Origin: Leptospira andrefontaineae
Lineage (GTDB): Bacteria > Spirochaetota > Leptospiria > Leptospirales > Leptospiraceae
Assembly: GCF_004770105.1 (NCBI RefSeq)
Contig: NZ_RQEY01000023.1
Coordinates: 228,650 to 292,649 of the forward strand
Length of the DNA: 64,000 bases
Direction: 5' to 3'
The notes under the pieces were generated by a model. It did not search any database. It saw only the letters and a list, made by a program, of their open reading frames with translations, and was not told the origin of the DNA. The translations under genes were made by a program, and so were the position numbers. Below, in pieces: positions 35,003 through 43,672 of the stretch (the first letter of the stretch is position 1; each line of letters begins with the position of its first letter).

Positions 35003-36226
35003 ATGCCTGGAATTGTCCCCTTGTCACAATATATTAAGAATTTATTATATTTTATATGTTTTTCATTGATGATCAGTTGTGGGGCGATTTCAACAGAAAA
35101 CCCGTGCGATCCCTCAAGTAATACTTTTTTAAATACTCAGCTCTTAAAATTCCTTTTAAACGATACAAGCTCCACCTGCGAAGTTAAAGTAGCGGGAAAT
35201 TCTTGCGGTATTTTTAAAAACGGAGAGGCGGCAACCATAGTACTGGGCCAATCGGATTTTACGGACAACAGTTCTTTTGGGACAGCCCCCAACCAATTCC
35301 GATCGGTTTCCGGAGCAGTAATGGACATTCAAGGGGGGCTTTGGGTAACGGATTCTTATGGCGGTCCGAGCGATGCAAGGATCATGCATTTTCCTGCGCC
35401 TTTATATACGAATGCAAACGCAGACATTATACTTACTGTTAACCCAATGGAAGCGAGACAAATCGCCATGGATACAAGTGGTGGGATTTGGGTGGTTGCT
35501 GGAACTACTTCAATCGGGAACAAGGTTCTGCATTTTGCTGCCGGAATGAGTTCAGGGGACACTTCCGATATCATGCTTGGAACAGGGGCATCTTCCACGA
35601 CTATAAATACTCTGAATAATCCCTACGGGGTTGCGGTAGGTCCAGATAACAAAGTCTGGGTTGCAGACTACTTTAATAATCGGGTTGTACGTTTCTCGCC
35701 ACCGTTTACTTCAAGTATGGATGCAGACTTGGTAATCGGTTCGAATGACTTTACCACCCCTGGAGGAGGGGCTGCTTCGGATACTAGGATAACCTCTCCT
35801 ACCGGTCTTGCAGTGGACAGCGCGGGAAATCTTTGGGTTTCAGATTTTGGAAATAATCGGGTCCTTCGATTTAGCCCTCCTTTTTCAAACGGAATGCAAG
35901 CAAATATGGTTCTCGGACAACCTAATTTTACTAGCTCTTCGGGAGCAACAAACCAGTTTGCCTTAACCGGTCCGAATGGAATCAGCATCCAGGCAAATGG
36001 GGCGGTTTGGGTAGCGGATACTAATAACGGAAGAGCCGTCCGTTTTTCCCCTCCGTTTACCATTGGAAAAGGAGCTGATAGTGTACTAGGTAAACCAGAT
36101 TTTACTTCGGGCTTTAACGGCACTGCTACTGCAGAAAATATTGGAAGTGTTGTATCTGTGGTAGCTGCTCCTTGCGGCCTTTGGGTAACGGATTCTTTCA
36201 ATAGGCGAGCTCTCTTTTTCCCATAA
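35003..36226 (+). CDS. NHL-repeat beta-propeller lipoprotein
   Basis: A 407-residue lipoprotein with a signal peptide ending in SLMISC. Residues about 75-405 contain five to six NHL-type repeats, each with a phrase such as NPYGVAVGPDNKVWVADYFNNRVVRFSPPF and SPTGLAVDSAGNLWVSDFGNNRVLRFSPPF, separated by a VLGQPNFTS-type strand. They would close into a beta-propeller. Such proteins act as extracellular binding or enzymatic scaffolds. Cys pairs near the start (CDP, CEVKVAGNSCGIF) may form disulfides. It is a stand-alone gene convergent with the thiolase gene; no terminator was clear in 36227-36291. Confidence 0.8.
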   Translation: MPGIVPLSQYIKNLLYFICFSLMISCGAISTENPCDPSSNTFLNTQLLKFLLNDTSSTCEVKVAGNSCGIFKNGEAATIVLGQSDFTDNSSFGTAPNQFRSVSGAVMDIQGGLWVTDSYGGPSDARIMHFPAPLYTNANADIILTVNPMEARQIAMDTSGGIWVVAGTTSIGNKVLHFAAGMSSGDTSDIMLGTGASSTTINTLNNPYGVAVGPDNKVWVADYFNNRVVRFSPPFTSSMDADLVIGSNDFTTPGGGAASDTRITSPTGLAVDSAGNLWVSDFGNNRVLRFSPPFSNGMQANMVLGQPNFTSSSGATNQFALTGPNGISIQANGAVWVADTNNGRAVRFSPPFTIGKGADSVLGKPDFTSGFNGTATAENIGSVVSVVAAPCGLWVTDSFNRRALFFP

Positions 36227-36291
36227 AGTTTTAGGGGCGAACCCACTTCGCAGTATTTCCGCTGCTATCCTTTTCGTGTTCTAAAATATAC

Positions 36292-37473
36292 TCATTTCTT
36301 AAAATTATAATTTTCTAATACGATTGCGATCCCTTGTCCGCCTCCAATACAAAGAGAAGCCACACCATATCTCAGATTCCTGCGTTTCAATTCATATGCT
36401 AAAGCCAAAGTGACTCTGGTTCCACTTGCTCCAAGAGGGTGACCGATCGCGATTGCTCCTCCATTCACATTTGTTTTTTCCGGATCCAATCCGAGTTCCC
36501 GGATCACTGCCAAAGTTTGAGAAGCATAAGCCTCGTTGATCTCAAATAGATCTATATCTTCGAACTTTAGTCCCGCATTTTGAAGAGCTTTGGGGATTGC
36601 AAATACAGGACCTAAACCCATCATTTTAGGATCACAACCTATATTCGCATAACCTAATATGGACACTAAAGGGTTTGTTCCACTCTCTTTTGCCCAATCT
36701 TCGGAGGCTAGTAGAACGGAAGCTGCTCCGTCATTAATTCCAGAAGCGTTTCCTGCTGTGACTGTCCCTTCTTTCAAAAATGAAGTGGGTAGATTTTTTA
36801 ATTGAGGTAAACATTCTTCTCCTCTAATTTGTTCGTCTTTGTCTAATAAGAAAGATTTTTTTCCTCCTGTTTGGACAGGTATCATTTCGGAAGAAAATGT
36901 CCCGGTCTTTGTGGCCTTCTCCGCTCTTACTTGAGAAATTCCAGCCCATTCATCTTGTTCCGATCTAGGAATATTAAAATGTTGGGAGATATTCTCCGCA
37001 GTCATTCCCATTGTCAGATCTACAAAACAATCTGTGAGACTTTGAGCGAGTCTATCTTCCACAATTGTATCCCCGTATTTATTTCCCCATCTAGCGCCCT
37101 TTAATACAAAAGGTGCGTTACTCATGGATTCAGTTCCACCTGCAAGTATTAGATTGTTTTCCTTGGATAGGATTTTACGAGCTCCTATCAGGATACTTTC
37201 GAGTCCCGAACCACAAAGTCTGTTTACAGTAAGTGCGCTGGATTGTTCCGAAAGTCCGGATCTGAGAGCTATATGTCTAGCAAGATAAGCGGAATCTTTA
37301 TTGTCTTGTATTACATTTCCGTAGATAGATTCTTCTATTTTAACCGGATCTACTCCAGTCTTACGAATGGTTTCTTTTGCGGTGATTACCGCCAAATCGG
37401 AGGAACTATAGTCTTTTAATCCTCCGCCGAATTTTCCAAAAGGGGTTCTTGCCCCATCTACCATGACTACCAT
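36292..37473 (-). CDS. Acetyl-CoA acetyltransferase (thiolase)
   Basis: A 393-residue thiolase. The nucleophilic Cys is in NRLCGSGLESI (about residue 88), the His in GGAIAIGHPLGASG (about residue 347), and the second Cys in SLCIGGGQGIA (about residue 377). Length and motifs fit the cytosolic acetoacetyl-CoA/3-ketoacyl-CoA thiolase group; whether it runs in fatty-acid breakdown or acetoacetyl-CoA synthesis is not told by sequence. AGGAG stands 5 bases before the ATG. An operator matching the one upstream of the neighbouring MarR gene lies 15 bases upstream, so the MarR protein probably regulates it. Confidence 0.9.
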   Translation of the reverse strand: MVVMVDGARTPFGKFGGGLKDYSSSDLAVITAKETIRKTGVDPVKIEESIYGNVIQDNKDSAYLARHIALRSGLSEQSSALTVNRLCGSGLESILIGARKILSKENNLILAGGTESMSNAPFVLKGARWGNKYGDTIVEDRLAQSLTDCFVDLTMGMTAENISQHFNIPRSEQDEWAGISQVRAEKATKTGTFSSEMIPVQTGGKKSFLLDKDEQIRGEECLPQLKNLPTSFLKEGTVTAGNASGINDGAASVLLASEDWAKESGTNPLVSILGYANIGCDPKMMGLGPVFAIPKALQNAGLKFEDIDLFEINEAYASQTLAVIRELGLDPEKTNVNGGAIAIGHPLGASGTRVTLALAYELKRRNLRYGVASLCIGGGQGIAIVLENYNFKK

Positions 37474-37487
37474 ATCATCTCCTAATA

Positions 37488-37505
37488 TGTTGTATATACA
37501 CTATT
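37488..37505. promoter_or_regulatory. Probable MarR operator upstream of thiolase
   Basis: TGTTGTATATACACTATT contains the palindrome TGTATATACA and starts 15 bases before the thiolase start codon. It agrees at 15 of 18 positions with the site at 38025-38042, which has the same distance to the MarR start. Confidence 0.7.
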
Positions 37506-37539
37506 TATTGCTGAAGGATTAACCGCTTCCGATATATTT

Positions 37540-38010
37540 TTAGACTTGGTTTTGGGTTTCCAGAACAGGAATTTTTCTGACTTCCGAGAGTACCCTTAAG
37601 GTTTCTTGGAACTTAGATTTTCCTAATGATTTAGTAAGTTCGCTTTGTGCATCTTTCCAGAGTAAAATTGCCTCGGCTAATTTGGATTCTCCCTTTTTGG
37701 TGAGGGATAGGTTTCGGATATTCCCTGCTTCTTTTTTTTCGATCCGGATCAGGTTATCTCTTTTTAGGATCTCTAAACTTCTTTGTAGGGTAGTTCTATC
37801 TATGTCTGTGAGCCTGGAAAGATCTGTGATACTACATTCTTCTTCATGTCCTATTCCAACTAATATGCTGAATTGTGTGATCCTAAGCCCGGATGGTTTG
37901 AGTATAGAGTCGTAATAAGAAGTAACTAATCTGGCGGTTCTTCTTAAACTTACGTTCAAACAGGACAATCCGATTTTTTTAAGTTCCGAAGCCGAAGGTT
38001 TATTTTTCAT
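37540..38010 (-). CDS. MarR-family transcriptional regulator
   Basis: A 156-residue winged-helix dimer protein. The DNA-binding part is LRITQFSILVGIGHEEECSITDLSRLTDIDRTTLQRSLEILKRDNLIRIEKKEAGNIRNLSLTKKGESKL, in which DRTTLQRSLEIL is the recognition helix and the wing follows. Terminal helices form the dimer interface. MarR proteins usually repress genes for breakdown of acids or lipids and are released by the substrate. It lies directly upstream of the thiolase gene on the same strand, with 66 bases between, and both genes carry the same operator, so autoregulation and thiolase control are likely. The ligand may be an acyl-CoA or fatty acid; that is a guess. Confidence 0.88.
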   Translation of the reverse strand: MKNKPSASELKKIGLSCLNVSLRRTARLVTSYYDSILKPSGLRITQFSILVGIGHEEECSITDLSRLTDIDRTTLQRSLEILKRDNLIRIEKKEAGNIRNLSLTKKGESKLAEAILLWKDAQSELTKSLGKSKFQETLRVLSEVRKIPVLETQNQV

Positions 38011-38024
38011 ATCTTCTATCTAAA

Positions 38025-38042
38025 TGGTGTGTATGCACTATT
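38025..38042. promoter_or_regulatory. Probable MarR autoregulatory operator
   Basis: TGGTGTGTATGCACTATT begins 15 bases before the MarR start codon and matches the thiolase operator at 15 of 18 bases in the same orientation. Confidence 0.7.
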
Positions 38043-38078
38043 CCTTGGTCAAGCTCAAAAATATGGAAGAAACGAAGC

Positions 38079-38765
38079 CTATTGCCTTAAAGCAGGATAT
38101 TCATGAACCTGTTTAGGGTGGTTTTCTTTGAGTATTTTATAAGAAGAATCCTTTTCTTCCAGGATACATTCATCCAAAAGAGATCTAAATGCTCTACTTA
38201 CTGATTCCGGAGTAGTTCCTATCAATGATGCTAGTTGGTTTTTGTTGATAGGAAGAGTTATAGGTTTCTGAGAAGCTCCGCATTCTTTTAGAAAATTCAA
38301 GATCCTGTCTTTTACGGAGAGATGTAAATTTTCTACTAATTTTTTCCTGAAATAATTGAGATGTTGTATCGTTACCGCTGAAAATAAGTATAGAGCTTTT
38401 GTATTTTCGAATAAGAAGGAGGTGAATTCTCTTTTAGGATAATACATCAATTCTCCTTCTTTTAACGCTTCGCAGAATGCAGGATAAAAACAAGGTTCAT
38501 TAGGCTGGAAGATTGGATGAGAAGCGATCAATTCTCCCGGGTAAAATACTTTTAGAATGGCTTCTTTTCCGTCTTGGGATAAAGAATACACTTTAAAGAT
38601 CCCGGATAGTATTTCAAAAAAACCATCGTATGGGTCTCTTTCCCCGAAAACTACTTCGCCTTTTATAATTTTTTTCCGAATGCCGATCGACGAGAGTTCG
38701 TTCGGAAATTCTTTGTGGATTTCAACCCAATGTTCGCTTGTTTGAACGCCGAACGTCTTAGTCAT
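38079..38765 (-). CDS. Crp/FNR-family regulator, probable NO-responsive (DNR-like)
   Basis: A 228-residue protein with a cyclic-nucleotide-like sensor domain (residues 20-120), a dimer helix and a C-terminal HTH. The recognition helix reads TPESVSRAFRSL: the E..SR arrangement is that of FNR/DNR proteins, which contact TTGAT half sites, rather than the RE..GR of Crp. The FNR iron-sulfur Cys cluster is absent, and so is the clear Crp cAMP pocket, so it fits the DNR/NnrR group that senses nitric oxide. It is divergent from norC, and a TTGAT-N4-ATCAA box stands between them. Regulation of the nor cluster is inferred from helix, box and position. Confidence 0.8.
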   Translation of the reverse strand: MTKTFGVQTSEHWVEIHKEFPNELSSIGIRKKIIKGEVVFGERDPYDGFFEILSGIFKVYSLSQDGKEAILKVFYPGELIASHPIFQPNEPCFYPAFCEALKEGELMYYPKREFTSFLFENTKALYLFSAVTIQHLNYFRKKLVENLHLSVKDRILNFLKECGASQKPITLPINKNQLASLIGTTPESVSRAFRSLLDECILEEKDSSYKILKENHPKQVHEYPALRQ

Positions 38766-38834
38766 AACAATTGTTTTATGTTAGTTTTAAAAAATAATTC
38801 AAGCCAAAAGAGTTCCAAAATTTTCTAAACCTAC

Positions 38835-38848
38835 TTGATCTATATCAA
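38835..38848. promoter_or_regulatory. FNR/DNR-type box upstream of norC
   Basis: TTGATCTATATCAA is a perfect TTGAT-N4-ATCAA palindrome, the consensus site for FNR and DNR proteins. Its left end is 108 bases before the norC start and 70 bases from the divergent Crp/FNR-like gene, so it could serve both. Confidence 0.75.
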
Positions 38849-38942
38849 GGAAATTTTTTGCAACATAACTGAGAATACTCCCGATTTCTAAATCACTGTT
38901 TCCCGCGAGCTCGCGGTTTTTTTTAAAGATAAGGAAGAGGGT

Positions 38943-39629
38943 ATGCTTACAAAATTTCAGGCGAAATTATTTTTCCTGGTTGGGACCTTTTTATTCTCCG
39001 CAGTTTTCCTGCTTCTTACCTATGATTCTTTGAAATACGTTTATTCTTCTCCATCTTCCAAAACTTTAAGTGAGGAAGTGATCCGAGGCAAAGAGCTTTG
39101 GGAAAAGAATAATTGTATGGGATGTCATACGATTTTGGGAGAAGGAGCGTATTACGCGCCTGAATTGACCAAGGTTTACGAAAGAAGAGGTCCGGAATGG
39201 ATCCGTGTTTTCTTAAAGGATCCACAAGCAATGTATCCTGGAGAAAGAAAAATGGTGAAATACGATTTTTCGGAATCTCAGATCTCGGATATCATCGCAT
39301 TCTTAAAATGGAATGGAGAGTTGGATCTAAAGGGATTTCCTCCTAAACCTGAATTAAAGTCTTCTACCCAGTTGGTAGATTCCGCATCGGCTGCTATTGT
39401 TCCGCCCGAAAAGTTTAAACAGATTTGTACTGCTTGCCATTCCGTTGGAGGTGCTGGGGGCAATGTTGGACCTGCATTGGATTCTGTAGGCAAAAAATAC
39501 GATCTCGCGTATCTACAAAATTGGTTAAGAGACCCGCAAAAGATCAAGCCTGGAACTGCGATGCCTAAACTTCCCTTAAGTGATAGCGAGATCAAGGATC
39601 TATCCTCATATCTCTCCCAGTTGAAATAA
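38943..39629 (+). CDS. norC: Nitric oxide reductase cytochrome c subunit with extra cytochrome domain
   Basis: A 228-residue membrane-anchored cytochrome. TM residues are about 8-27. The first haem site is NNCMGCHTILGEGAYYAPEL (Cys58, Cys61, His62), which is the diagnostic NorC sequence, with a downstream GERKMVKYDFSE Met ligand region. Ordinary NorC ends near residue 150; here a linker leads into a second c-type domain with CTACHSVGGAGGNVGPAL (Cys162, Cys165, His166) and the Met-bearing GTAMPKLPLSDSE. The second haem could feed electrons to the first. It is followed after 31 bases by norB. An FNR-type box is upstream. Confidence 0.9.
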   Translation: MLTKFQAKLFFLVGTFLFSAVFLLLTYDSLKYVYSSPSSKTLSEEVIRGKELWEKNNCMGCHTILGEGAYYAPELTKVYERRGPEWIRVFLKDPQAMYPGERKMVKYDFSESQISDIIAFLKWNGELDLKGFPPKPELKSSTQLVDSASAAIVPPEKFKQICTACHSVGGAGGNVGPALDSVGKKYDLAYLQNWLRDPQKIKPGTAMPKLPLSDSEIKDLSSYLSQLK

Positions 39630-39660
39630 ACAAATAGGATTAGAATATAACGGTTTCTTT

Positions 39661-41031
39661 ATGAAATATAAATCTCAGAAAATTGCATATTGGTTTTTTG
39701 CTACATGTATGCTCTTATTGTCCCTGCAAATAGTTTACGGATTCGTGATGGGATTTGCCAGAATGGGATTCGATGTTCTGCATGACTGGGTCCCATTCAA
39801 TGCTGCAAGGGCAACACATACGAATTTGTTGGTGGTTTGGTTACTTACAGGTTTTATGGGTGCCGCGCATTATATCATTCCCGATGAATCAGACAGAGAG
39901 ATCTATTCGGTAAAACTTGCTTATATCCAACTCATCTCCCTCATTATAGTGGGAGTGGTCTCTATCATCGGATTTCATCTGAATTTTTGGGAAGGAAGAA
40001 AGTTTTTAGAGATTCCTCGTCCTTTGGATTATCTGGTAGTAGTTAACGTTCTATTATTCCTTTTTAATATAGGAATGACTGTTTGGAAGGCGAAAAGATA
40101 CACCACAACTTCTCTTGTTTTGTATTTTGGTCTTTTCTCCGCTGCTCTTTTGTATCTTCCTGGAATGATCCAATTCAATAGCCAAACAGTGGATTCCTAT
40201 TTCCGCTGGTGGGTAGTTCATCTTTGGGTAGAAGGAGTTTGGGAATTGATCATGGGGGGTATCCTTTCTTTCCTTCTGATCAAACTTACGGGTGTGGACA
40301 GAGAAGTTATAGAAAAATGGCTGTATGTGATTGTGGGCTTAACTTTCCTTTCCGGGATCTTGGGAACAGGACACCATTATTATTATATCGGAGTTCCTGA
40401 ATATTGGAAATGGGTAGGCGGGTTTTTCTCTATGTTAGAGCCTCTTGCATTCCTTGCAATGGCAATGTTTGCAATTTCAATGTATAGAAAAAGTGGAAGA
40501 AACCACCCAAATACGATCGCTCTATTCTGGACAATCGGAAGCGCGGTCATGTCTTTCGTGGGAGCAGGATTTTTAGGATTCGCTCATACACTTCCTCAGG
40601 TAAACTTATACACTCACGGAACATTGATCACTGCTATGCACGGACACCTTGCTTTCTGGGGAGCTTATGCAATGATCGTGTTTGCGATCTTAACATACGC
40701 GATGCCTTTACTTACCGGCAGAAAACTTTGGAATAATCCGACTGGGCTTTTTGCTTTCTGGGCTTCTAATATCGGAATGTTAGGAATGACCGGAGCATTT
40801 GCAGTAGCCGGTATCGCACAAGTTTACTTGGAAAGAAAGTTAGGATTAGACTTTTTGACCGTTCAGAAGGAGATCCAAGTCCACTTCTTAGGTTTGATAC
40901 TTGCTGCAATTGTGTTCACTTCCGGGATTATTGCGTTCATAATCAACTTCGCACGTTTTGGAGTTCCTACAGATGAGGCCTTAGGAGCGGAGCAGGCTTC
41001 GGGAGATATTTCTCTTGCCCGTAGATCCTAA
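39661..41031 (+). CDS. norB: Nitric oxide reductase catalytic subunit (cNOR type)
   Basis: A 456-residue integral membrane protein with twelve helices, the normal length of cNOR-type NorB; the quinol-oxidising form would have an N-terminal extension of about 280 residues, which is missing. The haem and iron ligands are visible: HTNLLVVWLLTG, the HLWVEG motif (VVHLWVEGVWE), GTGHHYYYIG and HGTLITAMHGHLAFWGAYA; a Glu in FSMLEPLAF matches the conserved glutamate of the active site. It reduces two NO to N2O using electrons from NorC. It overlaps the longest norQ frame, which argues for coexpression. Confidence 0.93.
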   Translation: MKYKSQKIAYWFFATCMLLLSLQIVYGFVMGFARMGFDVLHDWVPFNAARATHTNLLVVWLLTGFMGAAHYIIPDESDREIYSVKLAYIQLISLIIVGVVSIIGFHLNFWEGRKFLEIPRPLDYLVVVNVLLFLFNIGMTVWKAKRYTTTSLVLYFGLFSAALLYLPGMIQFNSQTVDSYFRWWVVHLWVEGVWELIMGGILSFLLIKLTGVDREVIEKWLYVIVGLTFLSGILGTGHHYYYIGVPEYWKWVGGFFSMLEPLAFLAMAMFAISMYRKSGRNHPNTIALFWTIGSAVMSFVGAGFLGFAHTLPQVNLYTHGTLITAMHGHLAFWGAYAMIVFAILTYAMPLLTGRKLWNNPTGLFAFWASNIGMLGMTGAFAVAGIAQVYLERKLGLDFLTVQKEIQVHFLGLILAAIVFTSGIIAFIINFARFGVPTDEALGAEQASGDISLARRS

Positions 41032-41050
41032 AACAGATCATAAAAATGGA

Positions 41051-41836
41051 ATGTTGACGCAAGGAGAAACTCCTTATTATAGACCGATTGGGCAAGAGAT
41101 AGAAATATTCGAACACGCTTACAAGAATAAACTTCCTATCTTGCTCAAAGGTCCTACCGGTTGTGGTAAAACTCGATTTGTAGAATTTATGGCGTCTAAA
41201 TTAGGTCTTCCAATGACAAGTGTATCTTGTCATGAAGAGACTTCTGCGGTCGATCTGCTTGGAAGATTTTTGATCCAAGGTTCTGAAACAGTCTGGCAGG
41301 ATGGGCCTTTGACCAGAAGTGTTCGATCCGGCGGAATATTATATATAGATGAAATTGCAGAAGCAAGGCCGGATACAATTGTTTCTATTCATCCTTTGAC
41401 GGATCACAGAAGAGAAATTTTTATAGATAGAAAGAATGAAAATTTAAAGGCCCCAGATTCTTTCATACTTGTTGCTTCTTATAATCCAGGTTACCAAAGA
41501 GGTTGGAAGGAATTAAAACCTTCTACAAGACAAAGATTTATATCCATACAATTTGATTATCCGAATAAGGAAACGGAAGCGGAAATATTGAGTCAGGAAA
41601 CCGGAATTTCTTCTTCTGTTTCTTCTAAACTCGTAAAACTTGCCGAAAAAATCAGAAATCTTACAGAGTTAGGATTATTGGAATCTTGTTCTACGAGACT
41701 GCTGGTGGACGCGGCAAAATTAATCTCCTCAGGTTTACCTTCTCGTTTGTCTTGTGAAGTTGCAATAGTACAACCATTAAGTGATGATCCGGATACGATC
41801 CGTTCTTTAAAAGATCTGGTCTCTTTGATGATCTGA
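41051..41836 (+). CDS. norQ: NorQ/CbbQ-family AAA+ ATPase
   Basis: A 261-residue MoxR-type AAA+ ATPase. Walker A is GPTGCGKTRF, Walker B is GGILYIDEIAEA, sensor 1 is ILVASYNPGYQ, and the Arg finger region is RQRFISIQF. NorQ with NorD inserts the non-haem iron into NorB. The start is uncertain: TTG at 41015 overlaps the end of norB by 17 bases, while the ATG at 41051 gives the usual length and starts just before the conserved ETPYYRPIGQE. The intergenic arrangement is tight in either case. It is followed 1 base later by norD. Confidence 0.9.
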   Translation: MLTQGETPYYRPIGQEIEIFEHAYKNKLPILLKGPTGCGKTRFVEFMASKLGLPMTSVSCHEETSAVDLLGRFLIQGSETVWQDGPLTRSVRSGGILYIDEIAEARPDTIVSIHPLTDHRREIFIDRKNENLKAPDSFILVASYNPGYQRGWKELKPSTRQRFISIQFDYPNKETEAEILSQETGISSSVSSKLVKLAEKIRNLTELGLLESCSTRLLVDAAKLISSGLPSRLSCEVAIVQPLSDDPDTIRSLKDLVSLMI

Positions 41837-41837
41837 T

Positions 41838-43616
41838 ATGGGTTGGGAAGAATTCATATTCAAAAAGACTTATAATACTGTCAGAGAAATTTTTTCTTCC
41901 GAAAAAGATCCTTCCTTAAAAGACAAAATTGTAAAACTTTCGGAACTTAAGCCAAGGCTTTCCGTTCTGGCAAAGTCTTTGACTGGAGAAAATATAGAAA
42001 TATTAACGGCCGAAAAAGAAGGGGGGTTCCAAGACCAAATCTACTTTTTGCCGGAGTGCTATTCTCACGGACCGGACACATTCTCTAATATTCAATTTTA
42101 TATATTCAGGATACTTTATATATCCGAACAAAAAAAATTAGGTTTTTATTGGAAGAAAGGGGAAAACAAGACTAGGAGTGAGTCCTTAAAGGCGGCAGAA
42201 GAAACATATCCTCAAATAATCGCTAGTTTACGGAAAAATTTTCCGGATGCAAAATCTCTTCTTGGATCTGTGGAGAAAACAGAGAGAGAATTTCAGAGAT
42301 CTATAATAAAGAATTCTAATGTTCCTGAAAATCTCTCCTTACTTTATGGGATTTGGATGTCTTCTTTTCCATCAAAATTAGAGAACCGGATCTTATCTCA
42401 GGATCTGCTTTCTCAAAAAAAAGAAAACGATAAGATCGAGACTGAATTAGAAGGCATCCCGAGAGAAAGAATCGAAACAATCCAAGCGGATCTGAAATCG
42501 CAAGAAGATTATACTCTAATGCACCAATTCGAAAAGGTGGAAACCGCAGAAGAATTCCAAGGAAATTGGCGGGACTTTGATGGATCCGATACTTTATCAG
42601 AACAAGAAGAAGCAATCCGAGAATTAGATCTTAGGCATACAGTTCGTTCCAACGAGCCTACACATTCCGTTTTTAGAACCGATTTTTTTTCGGGATTATT
42701 TGCAGGAGAAGTGGAAAATGATCGTTCTAACGAAAATCCAATCTCTTACGATGAATGGGACTTTAAAAAAAGGAAATATAGAAAGGATCATTGTAAAGTA
42801 TTTCCTAAAAAATTCCCGGATAATAATCACGGGTTCGCGCAAAAAATTTTCCAAGAAAATTACAGCGTATTAAATTCACTTCGATCCAGAATGAATCGAT
42901 TCTTTAATCTTAAAACTTCTCTAAAAAGACAAGCTTATGGGGAAGATCTGGATCTGGACGCTGCTCTTCATTATTTTTCTGATCTTCATTGCGGACAAAC
43001 TCCAGCAGAAAATGTGTATTTGTCGGATAGAAAAAGACTTAGAGAGGTTTCTATACTTCTACTCGCTGATATGAGTTTATCCACCGATTCTTATGTGGAT
43101 AACCAGAGGATATTGGATGTGGAAAAAGCTTCCCTGGTATTATTCGGACAGATCTGTTCTGAATTTGGGGATCGTTTTAGGATAGATTCGTTTTATTCCA
43201 ATACCAGAAATCATTGCGATTATTCTAATATAAAAAGTTTTGATGAACCTTGGGAAAGATCCAGAGATAAGATCGGACTAATGGAAGCAAAAGGATATAC
43301 AAGAATAGGGCCTGCTATCCGACATTCTCTTTCTCTGATCCAGAAAGAAAAAAGCCAGAAACGTTGGATCCTACTTTTGACGGACGGTAAGCCGAATGAT
43401 TATGATCGTTATGAAGGGAAATACGGAATAGAAGATGTTAAAAAAGCGATCCAAGAATGTGAAAGATCGAATGTCGGAGTTTTTGCACTTGCGATAGACA
43501 AAAGTGCAAAACAATATCTTCCTGCAATGCTCGGGAAAGAATCCTATCGGATCTTGCCGAATCCGAAAGAATTACCGGAAGCATTGACTGATTTTTTTAT
43601 CAAACTGGTCCGTTAA
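41838..43616 (+). CDS. norD: NorD-like protein with von Willebrand A domain
   Basis: A 592-residue protein whose C-terminal 200 residues are a VWA domain: the MIDAS motif is LLADMSLSTDSY (DxSxS), then GYTRIGPAIRHSL with the conserved Thr, and LLTDGKPNDYD with the last metal Asp. The N-terminal 350 residues are charged and divergent from classic NorD. NorD acts with the NorQ ATPase in activating NorB. It begins 1 base after norQ ends, so the two are translationally linked. No membrane segment is seen. Confidence 0.88.
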   Translation: MGWEEFIFKKTYNTVREIFSSEKDPSLKDKIVKLSELKPRLSVLAKSLTGENIEILTAEKEGGFQDQIYFLPECYSHGPDTFSNIQFYIFRILYISEQKKLGFYWKKGENKTRSESLKAAEETYPQIIASLRKNFPDAKSLLGSVEKTEREFQRSIIKNSNVPENLSLLYGIWMSSFPSKLENRILSQDLLSQKKENDKIETELEGIPRERIETIQADLKSQEDYTLMHQFEKVETAEEFQGNWRDFDGSDTLSEQEEAIRELDLRHTVRSNEPTHSVFRTDFFSGLFAGEVENDRSNENPISYDEWDFKKRKYRKDHCKVFPKKFPDNNHGFAQKIFQENYSVLNSLRSRMNRFFNLKTSLKRQAYGEDLDLDAALHYFSDLHCGQTPAENVYLSDRKRLREVSILLLADMSLSTDSYVDNQRILDVEKASLVLFGQICSEFGDRFRIDSFYSNTRNHCDYSNIKSFDEPWERSRDKIGLMEAKGYTRIGPAIRHSLSLIQKEKSQKRWILLLTDGKPNDYDRYEGKYGIEDVKKAIQECERSNVGVFALAIDKSAKQYLPAMLGKESYRILPNPKELPEALTDFFIKLVR

Positions 43617-43672
43617 ATCTATAAGCGCGTAACATACTATAAAAAATTACTATTTTTAGAATGGAGTAAATT

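Noticed and set aside
35668..36246. A 192-residue frame antisense to the NHL lipoprotein gene
   Set aside because: Its repeats mirror the NHL repeats on the opposite strand, so it is a by-product of the repeated coding sequence.
38766..38942. A second FNR-type box for the divergent regulator gene
   Set aside because: Only the single TTGAT-N4-ATCAA site is present; no other half-site pair with the right spacing was found.
39661..41031. Reading norB as a quinol-dependent qNOR
   Set aside because: The N-terminal extension is absent and a NorC gene lies directly upstream, so it is the cytochrome-linked form.
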